Shown here: positions 57,651 to 64,000 of the stretch, piece after piece
Layout: each line of letters begins with the position of its first letter
Position numbering within the stretch: the first letter of the stretch is position 1
Assembly (NCBI RefSeq): GCF_028864145.1
Contig: NZ_JARBHJ010000002.1
Location: 1-64,000, forward strand
DNA: 64,000 bases
Direction: 5' to 3'
Source: Actinotignum schaalii
GTDB taxonomy: Bacteria; Actinomycetota; Actinomycetes; Actinomycetales; Actinomycetaceae
Translations under genes and position numbers: made by a program
The notes under the pieces: generated by a model
Databases searched by the model: none
Seen by the model: only the letters and a program-made list of their open reading frames with translations
What the model was told of the DNA's origin: nothing

Positions 57651-59176
57651 GCCCGCATCCTGCTGGACACCTCTGTTTGGACACCCCAGCGGGTGTCGAT
57701 CTGCCCAGCAATATTGGCGCGCACCCGGGCGTGGATACGAGTGCCGGTTGGCAGATACTCGAGCTCGTCCAAAAGTTCGCCCTCTTCCAGAATCCGCGAG
57801 ACGATATCTCCACGCTCGAAAGGAATAATGGCATCAATTTCAATATTGGGGTGGGGCAGTTCTTCTTCGATGCGCGCAAGCAACTCATCGATACCCACCC
57901 CGCTATGGGAAGAAACCGCAATAGCGGACGGGTAGCGTGAACGCAATGCGGTCAGATCTACCGGATCAGCAATATCGGCTTTGGAGAGCACAATAATCTC
58001 CGGGATATCACGGGCACCGGGCACATCCGCGAGCACGTCATGTACGGCGGTGACCTGGGCGACCGGATCCGCATTGGAGGCATCGACCACGTGGAGGAGG
58101 ACATCCGCCCCGTCCACTTCCTCAAGGGTGGAGCGGAAAGCTTCGACCAACTGGGTGGGAAGATTACGCACAAATCCCACCGTATCTGAAAGCGTAAATT
58201 CGCGCCCTTCCGGGGTAATAGCTTTACGTACAGTCGGGTCAAGAGTGGCGAAGAGGGCATTTTCCACCAGAACATTCGCCCCGGTAAGCCGGTTGAGCAG
58301 CGAGGATTTCCCGGCGTTCGTGTAACCAACCACCACCACGGAGGGGATACCGGTACGGCGCCGTTCGGCACGCCGAGTGGAGCGGGCCGGTGCCATCTTT
58401 TTGATATCACGCCGGAGTTTTGCCATGCGTTGCCGGATGCGGCGTCGATCTAATTCCAGCTGAGTTTCACCTGGGCCGCGCGATCCGATTCCTGCACCAC
58501 CGGCCACCTGCCCACCGGCCTGGCGTGACATCGATTCACCCCAACCGCGCAACCGCGGGAGGAGATATTCCAGCTGTGCGAGCTCGACCTGAGCTTTACC
58601 TTCCTTCGATTGGGCATGCCGCGCAAAAATGTCAAGGATGAGCGCGGTACGATCAATAACCTTAACGTTGACGATATCTTCGAGGGCACGCCGCTGAGAA
58701 GGCGCCAGCTCAGTATCAACAATGACGGTATCAGCTTCTTGAACCTCCACCATCGCGGCGAGTTCTCGGGCTTTTCCCGCCCCGAGGTAGGTAGCACGGT
58801 CGGGAAGCGCACGGCGCTGGATAACCCCGGCGAGTACCGTTGAGCCGGCCGTATCAGCTAGTGCCGCGAGTTCACGGAGGGATTCTTCGGCCCGGGGACG
58901 GTCATCAGCGAAAACTCCCACAAGGATGACTCGTTCCAGGCGAACCTGACGATATTCGACATCGATGCCTTGTTCGCGTTCGATACCGCGGGCTAGGCCT
59001 TCCACTTCCTGAAAGCCGATGTGGTCGCGGTGGATACTGTCCGTACTCGCTTGCCATACGGTATCAGCTTGGAGCACCGTGCCGCGGCGGGTAGAGATAT
59101 CAACATCACCGACGTGGTGCTCGTGTTCATGTACTTCGTTGCTAATGGCCACGTTCTCCTTCGTATGGACTCTCAT
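57647..59176 (-). CDS. hflX: Ribosome-associated GTPase HflX
   Basis: The 509-residue protein has an N-terminal HflX domain (ERVILVGVFADDRP to ALPDRATYLGAGKARELA), a coiled linker (GPGETQLELDRRRIRQRMAKL) and a G domain. G1 is GYTNAGKSSLLNRLTGANV, G3 DTVGFVRNLP and G4 LSKAD. HflX splits stalled 70S ribosomes under stress. The first 70 residues are not conserved, and the start at 59176 is uncertain. Confidence 0.94.
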   Translation of the reverse strand: MRVHTKENVAISNEVHEHEHHVGDVDISTRRGTVLQADTVWQASTDSIHRDHIGFQEVEGLARGIEREQGIDVEYRQVRLERVILVGVFADDRPRAEESLRELAALADTAGSTVLAGVIQRRALPDRATYLGAGKARELAAMVEVQEADTVIVDTELAPSQRRALEDIVNVKVIDRTALILDIFARHAQSKEGKAQVELAQLEYLLPRLRGWGESMSRQAGGQVAGGAGIGSRGPGETQLELDRRRIRQRMAKLRRDIKKMAPARSTRRAERRRTGIPSVVVVGYTNAGKSSLLNRLTGANVLVENALFATLDPTVRKAITPEGREFTLSDTVGFVRNLPTQLVEAFRSTLEEVDGADVLLHVVDASNADPVAQVTAVHDVLADVPGARDIPEIIVLSKADIADPVDLTALRSRYPSAIAVSSHSGVGIDELLARIEEELPHPNIEIDAIIPFERGDIVSRILEEGELLDELEYLPTGTRIHARVRANIAGQIDTRWGVQTEVSSRMRA

Positions 59177-59271
59177 TTTCTCACGTTGTGCCGAAGTTTC
59201 CTACCGGTAACCTGGCACATATGCGTGTTCTGCGGCGCTTCTTGCGATTTTCTTCCTCTCCGCGGCTCGTT

Positions 59272-59277
59272 TAAGCT
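59272..59277 (+). promoter_or_regulatory. Leaderless -10 box TAAGCT
   Basis: TAAGCT-GGTGTT-ATG, six bases before the ATG at 59284. Confidence 0.4.
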
Positions 59278-59283
59278 GGTGTT

Positions 59284-59883
59284 ATGACTTCGCACTACTT
59301 TTCAGAGCATCCGGATACCGCGAGTAACATCCGCACCATGGAGGTAACGATCCGGGGGCGGGACTATTCCGTTAAGGTCGACGACGGCGTCTTTTCCGGC
59401 AACGGCCTCGATAAAGGAACCGCGGTACTCTTACGAAAAGTGCCCGAACCGGAGCTAGAACCAGGTGAAATCGCGGTGGACCTCGGGTGCGGCTGGGGGC
59501 CGATCACCTTGGCTTTGGCCGCTGAGACTCCTCGCGTTATCGGGGTGGATGTGAATGAGCGGGCTCGTGAATTGACCCGTGTCAACCTTGAAGCCAATGG
59601 CTTGCGTGGCGACGTACTTAGCCCCGACGAGGCCCTGGAGTGTTTGGGAGAGAAATCAATTCGGTTGCTCTGGTCGAATCCTCCTATTCGGATCGGGAAA
59701 ACTGCCTTGCATGAGTTGCTTGCTACCTGGCTGGATCGCCTGGCTTCAGATGGCGAAGCCTACCTGGTTGTGCAGAAGAATTTGGGTGCGGATTCCCTTG
59801 CTGCCTGGATAGCGGGCGAGGGCTATCTGTGCGAGAAGATTGGATCCTCCAAGGGATTCCGGGTTCTGCATGTCCGCCGGTAG
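59284..59883 (+). CDS. RsmC-like class I methyltransferase
   Basis: The 199-residue SAM-dependent enzyme shows motif I VDLGCGWGPITLALAAETP near residue 62. An acidic strand (VIGVDVNERARELT) and the catalytic motif LLWSNPPIRIGK near 125, an NPP signature of N2-guanine methyltransferases, follow. It corresponds to the catalytic half of RsmC/RsmG-like rRNA enzymes. The exact RNA target is unknown. Confidence 0.87.
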   Translation: MTSHYFSEHPDTASNIRTMEVTIRGRDYSVKVDDGVFSGNGLDKGTAVLLRKVPEPELEPGEIAVDLGCGWGPITLALAAETPRVIGVDVNERARELTRVNLEANGLRGDVLSPDEALECLGEKSIRLLWSNPPIRIGKTALHELLATWLDRLASDGEAYLVVQKNLGADSLAAWIAGEGYLCEKIGSSKGFRVLHVRR

Positions 59884-59950
59884 TTATGTACGTTGGCCAC
59901 TAGTTGCGAAGAAGGCACCCCGGTAGTGACAAGGGCACTCCTTGCATTCC

Positions 59951-60862
59951 TCAGGCAAGATCCTCGAGGATTCTGGAGGCAAGCTGGACCGGGGTATCCG
60001 CATCGGCTTCCAGCCACGTTATACGCGGATCGGCGCGGAACCACGAGCGTTGCCTACGCGCAAGCTTCCGGGTGGCGATACGAATTTCTTCCGTCCCTTC
60101 GGCGAGGCTGAGGTTGCCGTCCAGGATTGCCATGGCCTGAGGATATCCGGTGGCCCGCGATGCGGTCGGGGCTTCCCGCAAGCCGCGGCGCAACAAGCCC
60201 GCTGTTTCTTCGAGGAGTCCTTCCCTCATCATCTCATCCACACGCGCGTTGATCGCGGCGTGAAGACCATTTATTTCGCGATGGATCGCGAAGATATGTA
60301 CATCCTCATAGTGAGAGGTGTGGCGCGGAAAACGTGGGGTATAGGGTTTACCCGTTAGTCGAATAACTTCCAGAGCTCGAATAACCCGGCGTTCATTACG
60401 AGTATCGATGGTGGCATACGCCTCCGGATCACGTTCCTCCAGCTCCCGCAAGAGCCGAGGGTAATTACTGCGGGCTTCTTCCGTAATCACAGCACGTAGC
60501 GCGGGATCGGTACCGGGAAACTGCAATTCATCAAGAAGCGCAGATACGTAAAGCCCAGAGCCTCCCACCACCAAGGGGATTTTCCCCGCCGCGGTGATAG
60601 TCGCTAGATCCTGCCGAGCGTGCTTTTGGTAGGCCGCAACCGAAGCTTCTTCCGCGATATCCAGCTCATCGATTTGATGATGGTGAATTCCACGCCGCTG
60701 CGCGAGTGGAAGCTTAGCGGTACCGATATCCAAGCCGCGATACAGCTGCATAGCATCGGCGGAGATGATCTCCACCTTGGCCGACCCGCCCAAAAATTCT
60801 GCGAGTTCCAGCGATACGGATGTTTTTCCGCTTGCGGTGGGCCCCACGACTGCAATAATCAC
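59951..60862 (-). CDS. miaA: tRNA dimethylallyltransferase
   Basis: The 303-residue prenyltransferase modifies A37 of tRNAs that read UNN codons. The P-loop VVGPTASGKTSVSLELAEFL is at the N-terminus. Also present are SADAMQLYRGLDIGTAK, the VVGGSGLYVSALLDEL motif near 100 and the late YPQAMAILDG and RKLARRQRSWFR stretches. It overlaps recX by four bases. Confidence 0.96.
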   Translation of the reverse strand: MIIAVVGPTASGKTSVSLELAEFLGGSAKVEIISADAMQLYRGLDIGTAKLPLAQRRGIHHHQIDELDIAEEASVAAYQKHARQDLATITAAGKIPLVVGGSGLYVSALLDELQFPGTDPALRAVITEEARSNYPRLLRELEERDPEAYATIDTRNERRVIRALEVIRLTGKPYTPRFPRHTSHYEDVHIFAIHREINGLHAAINARVDEMMREGLLEETAGLLRRGLREAPTASRATGYPQAMAILDGNLSLAEGTEEIRIATRKLARRQRSWFRADPRITWLEADADTPVQLASRILEDLA

Positions 60863-61515
60863 TCTGCCACCGTACCTTCGGCCGCGTAATCGTACCCGTC
60901 ATCACCCGTTTCTTCCGCGGTGCCTTCGTCTAGGAGAAGCGCCCGGGCTTGACGCAGCGCCTGTGCGCATTGCTCGGCTGTGAAGCCACGCCGAGCGAGC
61001 ATGGCGTACGTACGCTGGGCTAGCGTTTCCGGTTTCCCGGAGGCGCTACGCAACTTCTTCACGGCTAGCTGCACCGCGGAATCAAGTTCAGCATCGGGAC
61101 TAATTTCCGCGAGCGTTTCTTCGATGAGATCCGCGGCTACGCCTTTGCGGCGCAACTCAGCTGCAATAGCACGCCGGGAAGCATTTTTATCACGCCGGCG
61201 AACCGCAGTGAGGACACGTGCAAACTTGGCATCGTCAATATAGCCGGCAACTTCAAATTCGTGGAGTACCCGTTCAGCTACTACCTCCGGTACCTGGCGG
61301 GTGTGGAGCGCCTGGCTGAGCTGATAACGGGAACGATCCATCATGCCGAGCTGGCGATAGACAATATCCCGGGCCCGGTGTAATTGTTCTTCTTCACTCA
61401 AGGACTCGAGATCACGCCCCTTCCGAACGCCACGCTGTGAGCGGGCGCCGCGACGCGCGTAGCTAGCAGCGCGCGATCGACCATCGCCTGTATCGGTATC
61501 CGAGTAGTGTGCCAT
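60859..61515 (-). CDS. recX: RecA regulator RecX
   Basis: The 218-residue all-helical protein has repeated three-helix units, for example ARDIVYRQLGMMDRSRYQLSQ and QRTYAMLARRGFTAEQCAQAL. RecX caps RecA filaments and tempers their activity. The N-terminal 50 residues are basic and less conserved. I chose the ATG at 61515, with AGGTGA upstream. It is 13 bases after recA. Confidence 0.92.
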   Translation of the reverse strand: MAHYSDTDTGDGRSRAASYARRGARSQRGVRKGRDLESLSEEEQLHRARDIVYRQLGMMDRSRYQLSQALHTRQVPEVVAERVLHEFEVAGYIDDAKFARVLTAVRRRDKNASRRAIAAELRRKGVAADLIEETLAEISPDAELDSAVQLAVKKLRSASGKPETLAQRTYAMLARRGFTAEQCAQALRQARALLLDEGTAEETGDDGYDYAAEGTVAE

Positions 61516-61528
61516 CGCGATCACCTAC

Positions 61529-62701
61529 TTAGAAACCAACCGTTTCCGCGGCTTTCTCGGTACTTTTCGCCGATGCGCCTTGCTTAGCGCCGCCAGATCC
61601 CGGAGTAGTGCCATCAGCTCCGGTTTTAGCTTCGGCTTCGCGAGTATTAGCTTCTTCCGGGTCCTCGCGCAGGCCGGCCTTGCGGAGAATTTTATCCTCA
61701 ATTTCATCACGCAAATCCGGATTATCCATAAGGAATTGGCGGGCTTTTTCTTTGCCTTGACCCAATTGATCACTCTCATACGTGAACCAGGCGCCGGCTT
61801 TGCGAATAATATTCAACTCCACACCGACATCGAGAAGGCTTCCCTCCCGGGAAATTCCCTCACCGTAGATGAGGTCAAATTCTGCCTGCTTGAAAGGAGG
61901 AGCCATCTTGTTCTTGACGATCTTGACGCGGCAACGATTCCCCACCGGCTCGCTACCGTTTTTAAGAGTTTCAATGCGCCGCACGTCCATGCGAACGGAA
62001 GCATAGAACTTGAGCGCTTTTCCGCCGGTGGTGGTTTCCGGGTTACCGAACATCACGCCGATTTTTTCACGCAGCTGGTTAATGAAGATGGCGGTGGTTC
62101 CCGAGGCAGAGAGTGCACCGGTCATTTTCCGCAGCGCTTGGCTCATGAGGCGTGCCTGCAAGCCGACGTGGGAATCACCCATATCGCCTTCGATTTCCGC
62201 CTTGGGAACAAGGGCTGCCACGGAATCGATGACGATGATGTCAATCGCGCCGGAGCGGATGAGCATGTCGGCAATTTCCAAGCCCTGTTCTCCGGTATCC
62301 GGCTGGGAGACAATCAGCGAATCCGTATCAACGCCCAGAGCCCGCGCATAGATCGGATCAAGTGCGTGTTCTGCGTCGATAAACGCAGCGATGCCACCAT
62401 TGCGCTGCGCACTGGCAACAGCATGGAGAGCAACCGTGGTTTTACCCGAAGATTCCGGGCCGTAAATTTCTACCACGCGCCCGCGCGGCAATCCGCCAAT
62501 ACCGAGGGCGATATCCAGAGCGATAGATCCGGTAGGAATGACTTCCACCCGGGGACGGACATGGTCCCCCAGCCGCATAACGGATCCCTTACCGAATTGC
62601 TTATCAATTTGCGCCAGAGCGGTATCAATTGCCTGTTTGCGATCATCCGCCATGGGGCGCCCAATCGTTTTGGTGCGGGCACTAGCTTTAGCTGCGGCCA
62701 T
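61529..62701 (-). CDS. recA: Recombinase RecA
   Basis: The 390-residue recombinase has Walker [15 protein letters not shown] near residue 77. The DNA-binding loops ([42 protein letters not shown]) and the core ATPase strand [19 protein letters not shown] are all present. The C-terminal tail beyond residue 340 is acidic with Gly/Ala repeats. It is preceded by an SOS box and a leader of about 145 bases with DnaA-box matches. Confidence 0.98.
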   Translation of the reverse strand: MAAAKASARTKTIGRPMADDRKQAIDTALAQIDKQFGKGSVMRLGDHVRPRVEVIPTGSIALDIALGIGGLPRGRVVEIYGPESSGKTTVALHAVASAQRNGGIAAFIDAEHALDPIYARALGVDTDSLIVSQPDTGEQGLEIADMLIRSGAIDIIVIDSVAALVPKAEIEGDMGDSHVGLQARLMSQALRKMTGALSASGTTAIFINQLREKIGVMFGNPETTTGGKALKFYASVRMDVRRIETLKNGSEPVGNRCRVKIVKNKMAPPFKQAEFDLIYGEGISREGSLLDVGVELNIIRKAGAWFTYESDQLGQGKEKARQFLMDNPDLRDEIEDKILRKAGLREDPEEANTREAEAKTGADGTTPGSGGAKQGASAKSTEKAAETVGF

Positions 62702-62817
62702 ATCCCATCCTTACTCACGTTTCCTACAGATCAGGCCTAGACGAGACACTCCCTCTCCGAGAGGCTCGAGATCACTGTATATCCGGCCTACGACATACTT
62801 AGACGCTGCGAAACTCT

Positions 62818-62853
62818 TGTGGATAACGCTGACGCCTGAGGATCTGTGGATCA
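62818..62853. promoter_or_regulatory. Two DnaA-box matches in the recA leader
   Basis: TGTGGATAA (62818-62826) is a perfect DnaA box (reverse of TTATCCACA), and TGTGGATCA (62845-62853) is one base off, 27 bases away in the same orientation. They lie between the predicted recA -10 and its start codon. A regulatory role is inference. Confidence 0.5.
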
Positions 62854-62876
62854 TTCTAGTACGAACGGTTGTTCGG
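62853..62876 (-). promoter_or_regulatory. recA promoter with SOS box
   Basis: The SOS box ACGAACGGTTGTTCGG (62861-62876) has a perfect CGAAC-N4-GTTCG core. On the minus strand it sits directly upstream of a TAGAAT -10 (62853-62858), in the spacer, where LexA would block RNA polymerase. Confidence 0.8.
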
Positions 62877-63005
62877 TACCGCATTGAACAGGTGTGTCAC
62901 CCACTGCATTCACACCTAGCTCGCGAATGCTTCACGCACATGCTTCTCTAGAAGGGGACGTGTGGGAGTAATCCCCGGCGTTCTTCACCCGTGTTACTCG
63001 CACCG

Positions 63006-63242
63006 CTACTCGTGGGCCGCGAAATCTTCCGGGCTGAGCCGATGGAGGTAGTGGTAGTAATCGGGGAATCCCATCGTATCGCACACGGCATCCCAGATGC
63101 GTTGCGGATCTTCCCCAGCTTCAAGGGCTTGGGCTGGGCTCCGATCTCCCAGTGCGGAAAGAACGAGATCTTGGGCTGCACTTCTCCCGCGCCCATGCGG
63201 GAAAGCACGATCAATATTGAGCCAGAATTCTGATTCACGCAC
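63006..63242 (-). CDS. DUF3046 protein
   Basis: The 78-residue protein has the family pattern ESEFWLNIDRAFPHGRGRSAAQDLVL and IWDAVCDTMGFPDYYHYLHR. DUF3046 is an actinobacterial family usually encoded just upstream of recA; its function is unknown. The start is GTG at 63242 without a clear ribosome site. Confidence 0.9.
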   Translation of the reverse strand: MRESEFWLNIDRAFPHGRGRSAAQDLVLSALGDRSPAQALEAGEDPQRIWDAVCDTMGFPDYYHYLHRLSPEDFAAHE

Positions 63243-63423
63243 AGGTACTTTGCATTCCTTTGTTGGTGTGGGGCCGTGGGTAGTGCGCCTGGTGAGAAGC
63301 GCTCAACACAGCATAACGGCGCGTATCAAGGGAAAACCAAAGCTATGAAACTAGCTCCGAGGGCCCCGCTTCGCGAGCGGTGCGCCACCTTGACCGCGCC
63401 GTTTGCGACGTGGTGTACAGGGA
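63243..63423. other. Spacer between the ClgR-like gene and DUF3046
   Basis: It contains a small stem CCGCT-TCGCG-AGCGG near 63365-63382 but no T-run and no gene. Confidence 0.35.
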
Positions 63424-63804
63424 TTACTTTGTAGTGGAAAATTCCCCACGCATGAGTTCTGCCGGGCTTTCCGGCACGCGCAGGTGAGCCGGGATGCGAC
63501 CTTCAACCAGGTCAATCCGATCGGCAACCAAGCGCAGCACGTGACTCATGGGTACGTTAAGCGCCCGGCAAATCGAAGCGAGGAGTTCCGAAGAAGCTTC
63601 CTTCTGACCACGTTCAACTTCGGAGAGATATCCGAGAGATACACGTGCATCGGAGGAAACTTCCCGCAGGGTACGCCCTTGCCGTTGCCGGTAAGCCCGC
63701 AAAACCTCGCCAATCTCTTCGCGAAGGAGAGCGGGTTGGCGCTGTTCAGGACGCACTACGAAATCATTCTTCCGGGTTACGCCGGTACGGGTATCAATTG
63801 TCAT
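63424..63804 (-). CDS. clgR: ClgR-like XRE-family transcriptional regulator
   Basis: The 126-residue protein has a helix-turn-helix ([48 protein letters not shown], residues about 34-80) that closely matches ClgR. ClgR activates clp protease genes and DNA-repair genes in several actinobacteria. Its place just upstream of DUF3046-recA is the conserved one. I chose the ATG at 63804, with GAGG six bases upstream. Confidence 0.85.
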   Translation of the reverse strand: MTIDTRTGVTRKNDFVVRPEQRQPALLREEIGEVLRAYRQRQGRTLREVSSDARVSLGYLSEVERGQKEASSELLASICRALNVPMSHVLRLVADRIDLVEGRIPAHLRVPESPAELMRGEFSTTK

Positions 63805-63960
63805 CACTAACCTCAACGCCTACTTCCTGTTTTTATTCCCCACAGAGCGAAACATCTTCATCGCCTCCGGTGCCAGGCTCGTGGCACGAGGCCATCAAAA
63901 GGTTCCACAAATATTAAGCCAGGTGAATCTGAAGATTTACTGGGAGCGAACAGGAGTTAG

Positions 63961-64000
63961 TCAGGACACAGCTGACTCGGCGCCCTGATCGGTTGCGCCG
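63961..64000 (-). CDS. Possible C-terminal end of the next gene (partial)
   Basis: The minus strand from the right edge reads GATDQGAESAVS and then a TGA stop at 63961-63963. In related genomes a cinA- or pgsA-type gene lies upstream of clgR, but twelve residues are too few to identify anything. It may be non-coding. Confidence 0.25.
   Translation of the reverse strand, partial: GATDQGAESAVS

Larger units (their letters stand above)
62702..63005. other. recA upstream region
   Basis: This 304-base spacer holds the recA promoter, SOS box, DnaA-box matches and a long recA leader. Beyond 62880 I see no further element and no gene. Confidence 0.55.

Noticed and set aside
1-64000. tRNA or other structural RNA genes
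   Set aside because: I searched by eye for T-loop sequences (GTTCGAATC type) with acceptor stems and for RNase P or SRP signatures and saw none. A covariance-model scan would settle this.
1-64000. Insertion sequences, prophage or defence islands
   Set aside because: No transposase, integrase, phage structural or restriction-type gene is present. The left island is metabolic only.

Overview
The window reads as a chromosomal stretch of a moderately GC-rich actinobacterium. The evidence is the complete dcw cell-wall/division cluster without ftsA, followed in the same direction by pgeF-sepF-yggT-wag31, a lexA/LysM/nrdR block, a clgR-DUF3046-recA-recX-miaA-hflX region, DUF3040 and DUF3046 proteins, and many leaderless start codons preceded by TANNNT boxes. 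MurE carries a DDPH motif instead of the DNPR motif of meso-diaminopimelate enzymes, and a FemA/B-type transferase sits beside an ATP-grasp ligase. Together these suggest a Lys- or Orn-type peptidoglycan, as in Actinomycetaceae-like lineages. The family placement is inference. No tRNA, rRNA, CRISPR array, insertion sequence or prophage was seen.

Layout. 1-4353: a catabolic island, visibly more AT-rich than the rest, with the start of a DapA-family aldolase gene, a GntP-type permease, L-fuconate dehydratase and a divergent IclR regulator. Several related palindromes lie in its intergenic spaces. 4382-9329: dusB, dgt and dnaG on the minus strand. 9527-15518: a PRC-barrel-like protein, a YibE/F membrane protein, a FemX-like transferase, MurJ and an ATP-grasp ligase. 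15618-20828: an S4 protein, glycyl-tRNA synthetase, and a zinc-type ABC transporter with its Fur-family regulator. 20852-26956: dnaE, a GNAT protein, rluD, lspA and wag31. 27053-44188: yggT, sepF, pgeF, ftsZ, ftsQ, murC, murG, ftsW, murD, mraY, murF, murE, ftsI, an FtsL-like gene, rsmH and mraZ, all on the minus strand. From mraZ toward ftsQ nearly every gene overlaps the next by 1 to 8 bases. 44536-53296: DUF3040, dinB, a spermidine-synthase-like protein, a PAC2 protein, a HelD-like helicase and an acyl-CoA ligase. 53407-64000: nrdR, a LysM division-inhibitor candidate, lexA, dinG, hflX, an RsmC-like methyltransferase, miaA, recX, recA, DUF3046, a ClgR-like regulator and the probable end of another gene.

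How the parts work together. The left island looks like one sugar-acid pathway: uptake by GntP, dehydration by FucD, cleavage by the aldolase, control by IclR. The centre makes, flips and cross-links lipid II and builds the septum. The right end is the DNA-damage response, with SOS boxes at lexA, the divergent LysM gene and recA.

The most unusual observations are a roughly 60-residue repeat-bearing insertion in the first loop of the DusB barrel, competing inverted repeats between fucD and gntP, an mraZ promoter whose -10 hexamer lies inside phased GTGGAG repeats, DnaA-box matches in the recA leader, and tandem repeats that recur in linkers and spacers.
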